A stretch of DNA of 64,000 bases from Flaccisagitta enflata (GCA_965153355.1 OZ231127.1:87854001-87918000); one strand, 5' to 3'. Counted from the first letter of the stretch, positions 21,385 through 33,963 are shown. Made by a program: numbers and translations. The notes: generated from the sequence alone by a model not told the origin.

Positions 21385-21809
21385 CCATATTCTTGGGGCA
21401 GCAAGCCAAAATCTGTGTCCCAACGAGTCATGTGTCCCAATGATTTTCCTATTGCCTATGTAGCTAATTGTGCAACTGATATTACTAATTAGTACTGCTT
21501 TTTAATGTAAATATTGTGTTATCATATAAAAGGAAGTCTTGCTTTACTACAGAGTAAAATGTTTACTATTTTAAGCATAAACAAGCCAAAGGATGATGTT
21601 TTGTCATATGACACGAAGCATAGTTTTTATCAAAAACTTTGGTACATTTTGAGCATTGTACTTTTTGCCCCTTGGGGCTAAAGTGGAACTGTTTTCCATC
21701 GGACAAGTTTTAAAGAGAGCTTCAATTTTTTTGGGTGAAAACTTCGAAATGAGAAATGATCCTGATTGATTTGGATGATGAAGAAGGTCAAGGGCATCAA
21801 CCTAGATAA

Positions 21810-22454
21810 TAGCTTGTACCGAAATGACAATAAACAATAAAATCAGAACTCCACAAGTAGTTCTTATATGAGGTTGTCTTTGGTTTCTAATGTATTTTTG
21901 GTCTGAAAAATTAGATTTGCTGTCCGCCTACCTGAATTTTCCTCAGCCCATGTGGGAAACCAAAATTTCAAAGTGCTTAAATCTCTGTTTTTGACTAAAG
22001 ATTTGAAATCTGCAGAAAAACTGTTAATTGAAAGTGCTTTCCTTTTTTCAATATTCCAACTAGATGGTACTATAAAGTAGTCAAAGTTTGCAAAACTTAC
22101 CTTTCTCTTTTATTTATATGTCAAATGACCGAACTTACCTTTTTTTTGTATCTTTAAGATGAATTTTGACTATGATCCTGAAGGAATATTGAAAAAAGGA
22201 AAGCACTTTCAATTAACAGTTTTTTCTGCAGATTCAAATCTGCAGTCAAAACAGAGATTTAAGCACTGAAGGAAAATTTTTGCTCTCATAGGCCAGAATA
22301 GAAAATTCAAGGTGTTATATGACAGCAAAGACGCAAATTCAGACCAAAATTGATGCTATTAGAAGCCTGAAGACAGTCTCTATCATAAGAATTCATTCAA
22401 GAACTACTTGTAGAATTCTGATTTTATTGCTTTTAGTCATTTAGGTACAAGCTA
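21810..22454. mobile_element. Second TIR element inserted in the outer hAT-like element
   Basis: Inverted ends TAGCTTGTACC and GGTACAAGCTA, flanked by CTAGATAA and CTAGACAA (8 bp, one mismatch). Arms pair over most of the element (gaaagtgctttcctttttt / gaaaaaaggaaagcacttt), so it can fold into one long hairpin. No ORF. Confidence 0.75.
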
Positions 22455-22556
22455 CTAGACAACTAAATGAATGGGGGAGGGGATGAATAGGCTCTGTAGA
22501 TTGATCCCTCAAAGCCCCATTGTATTGCAGCTGGAAACATTTTGAACCTCTCTGTC

Positions 22557-22593
<37 letters not shown>

Positions 22594-22680
22594 TTAGTGT
22601 CCCAATGGGGTCTGTGCCCCGACAAAAAGGGCAGCAGTTGCTGCCCCTGACGGCCCATGAAATACGCCCCTGATCGAAAC

Positions 22681-24239
<1,559 letters not shown>

Positions 24240-25304
24240 ATGAGCAACCAAAGAACAACTACACGTTCACAGTCACAAACTGATCCAAATCTACTTGCCG
24301 CTCCGCTATCATCATTCCGCAGGCACCGTTCTCCAACTCGAGATCAAAGACTTGCATCACCAAATCACTGTGAAGAAGAAGAAGGACTTATCTTCACATT
24401 CCCAGAAGCCGAAACCATGGGTGACCCAAACAACTCTGTTCAAGCTTGGACAGAGGCGCTACAAGGTGTCAGAGTCTCCAGCCGAAAACCAGAACTCCCG
24501 GCCTTTGACCCTAAAAACGTCGACATCTGGTTGAAGCGCGTTGACAACGCTTACCTACGAGCAGGCGTCACTGAGCCAAAGGACAAATTTGCTTTTATTG
24601 AAACAAAATTTTCGGTGGACGCCGACCCAAAAATTAACGAGTTCCTCTACGGTGAGGGGACCGCTGATTACTGGACAGCTTTTGAGGCCTACCTCCGCGG
24701 CAGATACGGCCGCACAAAAGCTCAACAAGCAGCAGTCATTCTGGACGGTTTCCAAAGAGATGGGAAATTACCATCGGAGATATTTGCGGCCATCAAGGAA
24801 AAGATTGGCTCAATTACGGTAGATGACATCGTGAAAGAAATGGTCCTGAGAGAACTCCCAACAGACGTCAGACGGACCATCCATGACAAAGTCAAAGACG
24901 CAGATGGCGTGGAAACTGTTAAACTGGCTGACCAGTACTTTGACAGAAACGGAAAACCTATCCACCAAGCCCCAAGCTCGCAAGTCAGCGCCATCAATGA
25001 CGTCCCTGATCTCATCGATACTGACGGCGAAGACGAGGTCAACGCTATCAACCACCGTTTCCCAAAGGGCAACCGATGGACCTGTCCTCGACAAGGTCAA
25101 AAGCCTATGAAGACCATAAAAACTGAAGCACCCAAATCGGCAACAAAGGTTGTAAAAGCAAATCCAAACTACCCAGTCAAGAAAAGCGTTAATCTTTGCC
25201 AAGCCCACTTCAGGTTTGGTGACAAGGCCCGCTACTGCGAAGTCAGCTGCTCCCGATTTGATGAACAACGCTCCCCGGGAAACGGGCAGGCGGGCCAGAA
25301 ATAA
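24240..25304 (+). CDS. Ty3/gypsy-type Gag
   Basis: Intact 354-codon frame. The N-terminus is basic and Ser-rich. A capsid-like core follows (residues 80-230: LPAFDPKNVDIWLKRVDNAY, RYGRTKAQQAAVILDGFQR), and the C-terminus has the LCQAHFRFGDKARYCEVSCS motif common to many invertebrate gypsy-type Gags just before protease. An alternative start at codon 60 (MGDPNNSVQAW) is possible. Gag packages element RNA into particles. The ORF is open although the downstream pol is broken, which suggests recent decay. The GC-richer composition stands out from the flanks. Confidence 0.75.
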   Translation: MSNQRTTTRSQSQTDPNLLAAPLSSFRRHRSPTRDQRLASPNHCEEEEGLIFTFPEAETMGDPNNSVQAWTEALQGVRVSSRKPELPAFDPKNVDIWLKRVDNAYLRAGVTEPKDKFAFIETKFSVDADPKINEFLYGEGTADYWTAFEAYLRGRYGRTKAQQAAVILDGFQRDGKLPSEIFAAIKEKIGSITVDDIVKEMVLRELPTDVRRTIHDKVKDADGVETVKLADQYFDRNGKPIHQAPSSQVSAINDVPDLIDTDGEDEVNAINHRFPKGNRWTCPRQGQKPMKTIKTEAPKSATKVVKANPNYPVKKSVNLCQAHFRFGDKARYCEVSCSRFDEQRSPGNGQAGQK

Positions 25305-26003
25305 ATGCCGCACTGCCCCGCTAATCACAAGACTACTCAAAGCTTCTTTACGCCATTGACGAAATTGACAATACTCGTTGGCTTATAGCTGGCAGCGCAG
25401 CATGGTCAATAATCCCGCCAACACCACAGCAACGCGCTGCTGGCCCCAATGCTTGGCGACTTCAAGCAGCCAACGGTTCTGAAATTTTGTGTTATGGGCT
25501 TACAGACCGAGATGTCTGTATTGGTGATCGTAGATTTTCATTTTCTCCTTCATTAAGGCTGATGTCCGCCAACCAATCCTAGGAGCGGATTTTCTCTCTC
25601 ATTTCTACCTCGCTCCCAATCACTGCGATAAATGCCTCATCGATCTCTCTGATTGATTAATAATACCTGTGCGTATTAACAATGATACGCAGGCAAACAA
25701 TTTTAGCAAAATCAACCACGTCAGCCAGGGGCAAGACCCTTTCCTAAAACTCCTTGAGAGTTACCCGGAACTATTAACGCCATCCTTCAAGCCAAAGGAA
25801 GTGGCACATGGTGTCCAACACCACATACCAACAAACTGCCGCCCAATCCAGTCAGCTGTGAGGCCTCTCAATCCAGAGAAGCTCTCAATCGCCAAACAAG
25901 AGTTTGAAAAACTAGTCGAATTGGGCATCTGCTACAGAGGCAAAAGCGACTGGGCATCCCCACTCATGGTCGCCCCAAAATCTGGTGGAGGTTGGCGAGT
26001 TTA
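25305..26003 (+). pseudogene. Remnant of Ty3/gypsy protease and start of reverse transcriptase
   Basis: A protease-like stretch (GSAAWSIIPPTPQQRAAGPN) lacks the catalytic D-T-G. It shifts frame before the conserved ILGADFLSHFYLAPN segment, and stops follow. At 25669-26003 an open piece has the RT N-terminal pattern (HHIPTNCRPIQS, WASPLMVAPKSGGGWRV). It then stops 9 bp before a small hAT-like element at 26012. RT catalytic motifs, RNase H and integrase are not present downstream. Confidence 0.75.
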
Positions 26004-26011
26004 GAAAGAAC

Positions 26012-26308
26012 AAGGGGTGTATATTCTTGAGTCGCTTTTGATTTTTTTTCCCACCCCTGCCTTTGATTTTCTTCCATGCGACGCATTTTTTTATCCATGA
26101 TTTTCTTCCCCATACATCAATAAAACTATGTAGTTAAGGTTTAAATTGTATTTAATTGTGTTTTACTAATTGAGTTTTGTGATTTTTATATTTTCCCCAA
26201 ATTTCCTTTTTTTCTCTTTTTTCCCCCTTTGATTTCCTTCCCATCTCCAGACCCTTTGATTCCCCCCCCCCACCGGGGGGGGGGGAAACTCAAGAATATA
26301 TAGGCCTG
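26012..26308. mobile_element. Small hAT-like MITE, copy a
   Basis: 297 bp. Flanks GAAAGAAC and GGAAGAAC (8 bp, one mismatch). Ends AAGGGGTGTATATTCTTGAG and, reversed, CAGGCCTATATATTCTTGAG. The interior is C/T-rich with a G/C homopolymer near the right end. Same family as 60846-61166. It lies in the gypsy RT remnant. Confidence 0.75.
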
Positions 26309-26892
26309 GGAAGAACAAATCTGGACTATGGCATGTGAATATTTTTCACACAATATGACTTCCACTAGTTGCATTTGCATCTGCACAGGAATGATTGTAG
26401 TCTCTTGCATTTACTATTCTTTTTGATAGAAGTGGTGGGCTAATGATCAAATTTTCGTCATGGTTTATCTATTAACATGATTTTGACTCATATCCCTTTG
26501 ATAGAGAACCTTCCTACGAAAAAGCGCTTTTTGTCAGTGGGCTAATGAACATATGGATAGCTTTACAGTGTCATGACCTGCCTAATCTTAATTGCAGTAT
26601 GATGGTTTCTGTATCTCCGTTTATTCAAAAATGAGAGCTGAATGAAGAAAGCATTTACTTTTTGCAAAGGTGGTGGGGCAGATTTTTTTTATCCCATGAA
26701 AGATGGTGCCCTGGCGCACCGCGCCAAATTCAAACAGAAATTATAAGTAAAACAAATAACTTTCCCCAACATGAGAAAACAGCATCAAAGGCAGGGCTTA
26801 TTTCAATCGCATAAAATGTTTTGAACAACATCACTTTAGAGTATCTCATATCTCTCTAGAGCATGAGCAGCCATGAGAATGGTTTTGAAAAT
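26309..26892. other. No gene recognised
   Basis: AT-rich sequence without ORF or repeat signature. Confidence 0.5.
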
Positions 26893-26950
26893 AACAAGAC
26901 CGGATACACGGCAAAACAGTGGCGGACGGTTGGGCAGGAGCAGCGATGTA
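26893..26950 (+). mobile_element. Hairpin-ended element, 5' fragment
   Basis: Reads AACAAGACCGGATACACGG, then GTGGCGGACGG and GGGCAGGAGC, the 5' part of the family. No 3' hairpin follows. Confidence 0.55.
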
Positions 26951-27009
26951 TGGCAAGGGACTTCAGGGACATCACGTGACGTCCCTGCTGTCGGGCTTGA
27001 ACGTTTGTC

Positions 27010-27635
<626 letters not shown>

Positions 27636-27834
27636 AGTCGCGTGCTACGCGACTCTACACCCCGCTTTGTCGGTCCGTCCGTCCGTCGGTCCGTCCGTCC
27701 GTCCGTCACACTTTACTTTTTTGGCGTTTATGGGGTTTTTGGCTATACCGCTCCTGCCCAAATGCTCCACTGACCTCAAATATGGCCCCTGCCCACCCGC
27801 ACGCGACTGGGGTAGCCGTGTATCAGGCCTTGTT
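27636..27834 (-). mobile_element. Hairpin-ended element, copy 8 (AGTCGCGTGC type)
   Basis: Hairpin AGTCGCGTGCTACGCGACT at 27636-27654 preceded by TTTTT, (GTCC)n core, CGCACGCGACTGGGGTAGCC then GGCCTTGTT. Near twin of copy 4. Confidence 0.8.
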
Positions 27835-28129
27835 TTTTTGTATCTAACTTAATTAAAAGATACTTAATTCCTTGAACATATTTGAGTGTTAAAAAAATTA
27901 ACCCCTGAAATCAAAGTCTATGAACACAACATTTTGAAGTGTTTTAAGCCAGACCATTAAATTTGGCAGAAGATTTTACCTATCCTAGACAACAAGAACA
28001 GCTCAATCAGACAATTTTTACAGGTTTTACAGCTATTTTAAGTTTTTAAGGACAATTGTCTCAAAATAATTTTGGACAATTGTCTTTAAAGACTTTAAAT
28101 GGCCATAAAATCTGAAATCATTGTGTTAG

Positions 28130-28340
28130 GTTATCTTTAGTCATTCTAAGTCATTCTAAGTCATTTTAAGTCATTGTAAGTCATTTTTTTATGATTGCAG
28201 TTTTTGTCATTTTTTGTTATTTTACATCATTTTTAGTCATTTTAAGTCATTTTAAATCATTTTAGGCTATTTCAAGTCATTCTTAGTCATTCCGAGTCAC
28301 TATAAGTTATTCTGAGCCACTATAAGTCATTCCAAGTCTA
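28130..28340. repeat. Degenerate (AGTCATTTTA) minisatellite, second array
   Basis: Same unit as 6655-7020. Confidence 0.8.
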
Positions 28341-28374
28341 TAGCGCTAAACTTTTTTTGCCGTTTTATATCATT

Positions 28375-28660
28375 GTAAGTCTGGTTTAAATCTGGTTTAA
28401 ATTTGGTTAAGGTCTGGTTTAAGCCTGATTTAGGACTGGTTTAAGTCTGGTTTAAGTTTGGTTTAAGTCTGGTTTAAGTTTGGTCTAGTCTGGTTTGAGT
28501 CTGGTTCATGTCTGGTTTAAGTCTGGTTTATGTCTGGTTTAAGTCTGGCTTAAGTCTGGTTTGAGTTTGGTTTAGGTCTGGTTTAAGTCTGGTTTAAGTC
28601 TGATTTTTAGTCTGGCTTATGTCTGGTTTAAGTCTGGTTTAGGTCTGGTTTAAGTCTAGA
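28375..28660. repeat. 12-bp minisatellite (GTCTGGTTTAA)
   Basis: About 24 tandem variants of AAGTCTGGTTTA. Confidence 0.9.
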
Positions 28661-28711
28661 TCAAGTCAATAAAGTGATACAATAAGGAGTCAGGTCAATT
28701 CAGTTATCTTT

Positions 28712-28745
28712 GTCTCGCACGCGACTTATAGGTGTTGGCCTTGTT
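28712..28745 (-). mobile_element. Hairpin-ended element, 5' end fragment
   Basis: ctcgcacgcgacttataggt then GGCCTTGTT matches the 5' end of copy 1. A separate 3' end (gcaaggtgtagagtcgcgtg) lies at 28840-28868 in the opposite sense. Confidence 0.5.
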
Positions 28746-28869
28746 TTTCACTTATCTAAATGAGAAGTTGAGATATCTTTCTTTTAAGGTGTTGCTAAAC
28801 CTATTTCCTAGATAGTAGAAATATTTCCTACCGACCGACACAGCAAGGTGTAGAGTCGCGTGTCCGCGA

Positions 28870-29784
28870 AAAAAAAAACAAAAGGTGTGGGGCTAATGAG
28901 CAAATTGGATGATAACAATAGTGTTACGTTTAGAAAAACTATAGTTAGCTATACTTTACAGTTAGCATGAAATTTCATTTTCAAAATTTAGTTTAATTCG
29001 GCCACATACACCCCTGCCAAAATTTCAGATTTTCTCAATCATTAAAGGGATTTTTAAGTCATTTCCATTGTGTTTTGCATTAAAACTAATTTCTATTTTA
29101 CAGGGTGCACTTAAAACAAGAAAATATGAATAAAAAAACCCGGATCTCTGAAAGAAAATTCCAAGACTTTGACAAAATGAAAAAGAAATTGCTTTTTCAA
29201 AAACATGACCTCATTCTTAAAACAAATGAGATCAGAGCCATGTTTTCCAAAATGCATGATTTTGTATTTTGTCAGTCTTAGAAATTTCGCTCCAAAGGTT
29301 TGCTTTGCCTTTCTAAAGAAATCTGTTATTTTCAATTATATCATCTCGAATTCATTAATAGAATCGATCAATGCCATAAGCAAACCACCCTTTCCATATG
29401 GCGTAATGGAATAGAAATGATCGCTTCTTCAGCGGTTATTGCCTTAAAAGCCGAATGCTAGTTTTACTTCGTACTGCAAAAACGATGGAATCATGGAAGT
29501 CGTGAAATTTCTAGTTTCCATTTTGGTTTTCGAAATGAAATGCGTATCTTATTGTTGTTTGCGCAAACAAATGAAGAACATTCCCAATATCAGTCCAACA
29601 GATGTAACATTCGTGCTGTCACGTCCGCCCCATATGTCAACGTGACAAAGGTTCAATGAAAATATAAAGGTAAATATCTTGATTCAGTTCAACCAAGTTC
29701 AACGGAATTAAGTCACTGCCGAAATATCGAACTATGGTGTACGAGAGGGTGATAGCCGATGTGTTTTTTTTTATATTCCTAGTT
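28870..29784. other. No gene recognised
   Basis: AT-rich DNA with only short ORFs lacking domain features. Confidence 0.5.
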
Positions 29785-29924
29785 TTAGTTGGGGACTCGG
29801 GACTCTACACCTTGCCGTGTCGGTAGGTCGGTCCGTCCGTAATATTTTTGAACTCCGAGCGGTTTTCGCAATGCTGCTCTTGCCCAACCATCTGCGACTG
29901 GATCGCCGTGTATCCGGCCTTGTT
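29785..29924 (-). mobile_element. Hairpin-ended element, copy 9, hairpin decayed
   Basis: Hairpin reads AGTTGGGGACTCGGGACT. The rest is well conserved: caccttgccgtgtcggtagg, ctgcgactggatcgccgtg, GGCCTTGTT. Confidence 0.65.
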
Positions 29925-29944
29925 TATTCTAGTCATTCCTTTTT

Positions 29945-30110
29945 TGTCGCGTGCACGCAACTCTATGACCCGCTCTGTCCATCGGTTGTTCAGTCGGTCT
30001 TTGACACTGTTTTTTTTTTTCCTTTACGGGCGTATTTTGTGTCAATGCTGCCTAGATGTTTTGTGAGCTCTTTTTATCAATGCCCCTGTCCACCCGCCCT
30101 AATCTCCCAG
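29945..30110 (-). mobile_element. Hairpin-ended element, copy 10, 5' truncated
   Basis: Hairpin GTCGCGTGCACGCAACT at 29946-29962, preceded by TTTTTT. The far end is lost near the next copy. Confidence 0.55.
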
Positions 30111-30123
30111 CGACAGCGTTTGA

Positions 30124-31218
30124 AACAAGGCCCGATACACGGCTCCAGTCGCGGACAGTTTGGCAGGGGCGGTGCGAAAACCCCTCGGAATTCAAAAATG
30201 TGACGGATCTACCGATCTACCAATCTACCGACCAGGCCTGAGCTATATAGCATTTTCATCAACTATACAATACCAATACAATACTTTCAAGTATTGGAAC
30301 AATACAATACAATACCAATACAATACAATATCCATTAAAATTGTAAACAATACAATATCATAGCATACAATACAATATATGTATGAATTTATATAGTTTT
30401 GATAAAAAGTAATAAGTAGTAATATATATTGAACACTATAGTTATAGGATATACTGATAATATGAAAAAAATCTAATAATTTTAATCATCATCTAAATAT
30501 TTTGTTATATAAGAAGAGCTGAAAAATTTTATATTTTTTTAATTTTGATAAAAAATTTATTTCATTTTTTTGTTATTCTGTCTTTATCTTTAATATTTTT
30601 TTTTCACACTTATCTATTTTTCTCTTTTTTTTTGTCTAGATCTGATTCTGTTTTTTTTATTTCCTTTTGTTTGTTTGTTTGTTTGTATTTTTCATTATCT
30701 TTCCCTATCTCTGTCTCTATCTCTCTAGTAGATTCTTTATTTTTATCATCTCCCTTCTTTTCATCCTTCTAGCTTCTGACCACTGATTGTTTGTTTCATA
30801 GATCTTTACTCCTTTTCTTCTTCTTAGTCTATATTTCCAACTCACCTAATCCGTCATAAGTTCTTCTTCCTCTTCCTCTTTTCATCCCTCAGCCACTTTT
30901 ACTTTCAGCAAATCCTCCTCTTCTCCTTTTATGTCTCACCTTCTCCACTTCTTTTGTTCTCCCTCAGACCTAGGAATGCTTTTCCTCTTCCTCTTCATCT
31001 CCTTCAGTCTTTCTCTCATACATTTCACTTTCCTCAGATAAGCTTTTTTGTAATATTGTATAATTTTGTATTGTATTGGTAAAATAACAAAATAAACTAC
31101 AAGTATTGGGAAAACCCAATACACAAGAATATTGTAAACCCAATACCAATACCCAATACAATTGCTCAGGCCTGCTACTGACCGACACGGCAAGGTGTGG
31201 AGTCGCGTGTCCGCGACT
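30124..31218 (+). mobile_element. Hairpin-ended element, copy 11, split by a hAT-like element
   Basis: 5' part 30124-30232 (AACAAGGCCCGATACACGG, AGTCGCGGAC). 3' part 31183-31218 with hairpin AGTCGCGTGTCCGCGACT (31201-31218). The pieces join cleanly once the insertion and one copy of its target repeat are removed. Confidence 0.75.
30233..31174. mobile_element. hAT-like element inside hairpin-ended copy 11
   Basis: 942 bp flanked by CTACCGAC and CTACTGAC (8 bp, one mismatch). Inverted ends CAGGCCTGAGC and GCTCAGGCCTG. CAATA-rich subterminal repeats at both ends, T/C-rich middle, no ORF. Confidence 0.8.
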
Positions 31219-31221
31219 AAA

Positions 31222-31363
31222 AACAAGGCCGGATACACGGCAATCCAGTCGCGGACGGTTTTGCAGGAGCAATAGGGCGAAAACGGCTTGGAATTTAGAA
31301 ATGTGACCGACGGACGGACGGACCGACCGACACGGCAAGGTGTAGAGTCGCGTGTCCGCGACT
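31222..31363 (+). mobile_element. Hairpin-ended element, copy 12 (142-bp complete copy)
   Basis: Starts three bases after the hairpin of copy 11, in the same orientation. AACAAGGCCGGATACACGG, subterminal AGTCGCGGACGG, GGAGC, (GACC)n, GGCAAGGTGTAG, hairpin AGTCGCGTGTCCGCGACT at 31346-31363, then AAAAA. The cleanest short reference copy in the window. Confidence 0.85.
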
Positions 31364-31450
31364 AAAAAGATCATGAGGTAGTAGTTTGATACTGCTCAAT
31401 CAGTGAGCCATTTGATATCAGAAATTACTTGAATTGTGCATTATACTGGT

Positions 31451-31772
31451 CAGGGTGGCAGAAACAGGGGCACACTTGGCACATTGTGCCTCGGAACTAT
31501 AGCACAAAAGTCGGACTTATAGATTTGATGATGGAAAAAAATTGGAGAAAGGTAGGCGGAAAATGGAAAAATCAGAAGGATGAATAGGGTATTAGTTTTG
31601 ATCACTTTTACTTTTGTTGTGGGAACTCTTACTTTCTATGAATTGAAAAGAAAAATGCAGAAAACTAGTAGTTTTATGCAATATTTTCATAATAATAGTT
31701 GATCTTTAAAAGTCGGACTTATAGCGCTGCGAAAACTTGTGCCTTGGACCTATAGAATTTTCTGCCACCCTG
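31451..31772. mobile_element. hAT-like MITE with perfect target duplication
   Basis: 322 bp between two copies of ATACTGGT (31443-31450 and 31773-31780). Inverted ends CAGGGTGGCAGAAA and TTTCTGCCACCCTG. Subterminal repeats aaaagtcggacttatag lie on both sides. Confidence 0.85.
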
Positions 31773-31780
31773 ATACTGGT

Positions 31781-32225
31781 ATTTTCAATGATGATACATT
31801 CCAGAGGTCATGTGACCCCGTTTACACGACGACAAAGGAGGAAAACGAGAGAGGAGAAAGACGAAGATGATGCTGAAAAAAGAACGACGATGCTGATGAA
31901 GAATGATGATGGATAAGAACGACGACGGTGAAGAACTACTACAATGAAGGAGAGGAACGACGACAATGAAGGAGAAGAAAAACCACCATGAAAGGGAAAA
32001 ACAATGCTGATGAAAGAATAACACAATGCAGACGAACAATTACGATGAAATGATGGAGAAGAACAATGAACATGAAGGAGATGAACAACGACGATAATGG
32101 ATAGGAACAAATAATAAAAAAGAGTGAGAACGATGAAGAACAATGATAATAGAGAAGAGGAACCACCATGGAGGAAAAGTGGAAAACGCAGCAACAACCA
32201 AATGATCATAAAAATTCTGTTTCAT
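31781..32225. repeat. Cryptically simple GAA/GAC/GAT region
   Basis: Purine-rich plus strand with recurring gaagaacgacgat and aaggagaagaa phrases. Open frames here are repeat artefacts. Confidence 0.6.
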
Positions 32226-32394
32226 TTAAATGGATGTTAAATTTAAGAAAAACGATTTAATGAATCATATCTCCGCAAACCCTTCATCATAGTTTAATCT
32301 GATTATTGCTCTAAACTAAGGCCCTCATGCCACGCCATAACCGGAATGTCTGCTGCGCCGAGGCCACAATACTGTTGCTGAACGGCGATTAGGT

Positions 32395-32775
32395 TGCCGA
32401 GGTTGCGTTTAGGTCGTAGAGGCCAGGATTAGGTCAGTGAGGCCGGAATTAGGTCGTTATGGCCGAAATGAGATTGTTGAGGCCGGAATTAGGTCGTTGA
32501 GGCCGGAATTAGGTCGTTGAGGCCGGGATTAGGTCGTTGAGGTCGGGATAAGATCGTTGAGGCCGGGATAAGGTCGTTGAGGCCGGGATTAGGTCGCTGA
32601 GCCTGGGATTAGGTCATTGAGGACGGGATTAGGTCGTTGAGCCCGAAACTAGGTCGTTTGAAACTGGGATTAGGTCGTTGAGGCCAGGATTAGGTCGTTG
32701 AGGCCGGGATTAGGTCATTGAGGCCAGAATTAGGTCGATGAGGCCAGAATTAGGTCGTCGAGGCCGGGAATAGAT
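32395..32775. repeat. 20-bp minisatellite (GAGGCCGGGATTAGGTCGTT)
   Basis: About 19 tandem copies of a GC-rich 20-mer, with gg(a/g)att and gtc(g/a)tt variants. Confidence 0.9.
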
Positions 32776-32935
32776 CAGAGCACATTTTGCGCGGCTTTAA
32801 CGTTAAAGCGTGGCCGAAATACATCCCGCCTGGCCACAATGCATCCTGCGTGGCAGTAATAAGTCATACGCGGCTGTAAAGTGTCACAAGCGGCCAAAAC
32901 AAATCACGCATGGTCAAAGAAGTCGTAAAGGGTCA
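32776..32935. repeat. Degenerate 21-bp minisatellite (GCGTGGCCAAAATGCATC)
   Basis: Diverged tandem phrases (gcgtggccgaaatacatc, gcctggccacaatgcatc, gcgtggcagtaataagtc) directly after the previous array. Confidence 0.6.
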
Positions 32936-33308
32936 AAATGCGTAAATTTCGGAAAATTTCAGGGATGTCTATGCTTGCAAGACTTTGATTTTTCTCTCCC
33001 CCCTCCTGGTTTTTTATCTTTTTCATTGTCAGTTCAGTTAACAATTTATTTGGTGGTGGGGAAAAAAATAAGGCTGGGAAAAGCGACTTTGAATCAGGTG
33101 TTGTTAAATCAGGTAAAATAACATTACAAAAGCCGGTGAAAATTTGGGACAAAAGAAACCTGGATGTTATGTTCGAAATTTTGTTAAATCAGGTGATGAA
33201 AAGGCGGTGGTCCACTGTATTTTGAAATGTCCAAAATAGGTCATGTATATAGTTCCATGAACTTTGATTTTTTTCCTCCCTCCCGGGGGAAAAATATTTT
33301 TGCTGGAA

Positions 33309-33500
33309 AAAAAGTCGAATTACGCAATTCGACTTTTTGAAAACATAGGGGAGAAATAAAGTTTTTCATTTTGAGGGTAATTTTAGTGGTTTTGGCGGTT
33401 TTGAGGGTGGGAGTATACTTCTTTTGATATTCATGGGTAAGGAAGAGCTAATTTTTTTCTTTCACAATGATTTTTGAAATTTTTTGCATTTTTTCAACAT
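33309..33500 (-). repeat. Dispersed repeat ending in a near-perfect 30-nt palindrome (copy b)
   Basis: Inverted relative to 13200-13460. The palindrome at 33309-33338 has one central mismatch compared with copy a. Confidence 0.65.
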
Positions 33501-33589
33501 AAAAAAAAACTGAAAAAGAGACACAGATTGATAAACAAAAACAAACAGGCAATCAACCAGACAGCATGAGATACACACACAGAGGAACA

Positions 33590-33660
33590 TGCACTGAAAA
33601 AAAAACTCCCAATTACGATTTTTTTACCGGTTGGCGATAGCCGCCTTTATTGGTAAAATA
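33590..33660 (+). repeat. Short 70-bp dispersed repeat (copy c)
   Basis: gcactgaaaaaaaaactccc, then GGTTGGCGATAGCCGCC and TTATTGGTAA. Best match to 12453-12524 (opposite strand). Confidence 0.6.
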
Positions 33661-33700
33661 GGTTGAGTTAGTGTCAAGCTTGGAACCTCACCCCGTAATC

Positions 33701-33963
33701 TTGGGTGAGATTAAACCCCCGGGGTTGCTCGGGGTTGCTCGGGGTTGCTCGGGGTTGCATTGTTAGAAACAAGGACAATTAATAGCATCAACCCCGAGCA
33801 AACCCCGAGCTACCCAAGCTCGGGGTTTGCTTGGGGTTTGCTTGGGGTTGCTTGTGGTTGCAATGCCAGAAACAATAACAATAATAGCATCAACCCCGAG
33901 CAACCCCGAGCAACCCCGAGTAAAACCCGAGCGATTCCAGCAACCTCCGGGTTTGATCTCACT
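33701..33963. repeat. Foldback element with inverted (CGGGGTTGCT)n arrays
   Basis: Ends GTGAGATTAAACCC and GGGTTTGATCTCAC. Inside, CGGGGTTGCT repeats on the left and AGCAACCCCG repeats on the right, plus a second inverted pair in the centre. It could extrude a large GC-rich hairpin. Confidence 0.65.

Larger units (their letters stand above)
20289..22672. mobile_element. hAT-like element (outer of a nested set)
   Basis: Perfect 8-bp direct repeat ATCGAAAC at 20281-20288 and 22673-22680. Inverted ends CAGGGGCGTATTTGAGCCC and CATGAAATACGCCCCTG. Once the two insertions inside it are removed, about 650 bp remain, without a transposase. Sits about 140 bp after SLC22 exon e. Confidence 0.85.

Noticed and set aside
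24810-25340. Minus-strand frame opposite Gag
   Set aside because: Shadow of the Gag ORF; no family resemblance.
31808-32209. Ser/Leu/Phe-rich minus-strand frames
   Set aside because: They follow GAA/GAC simple sequence and lack any domain.
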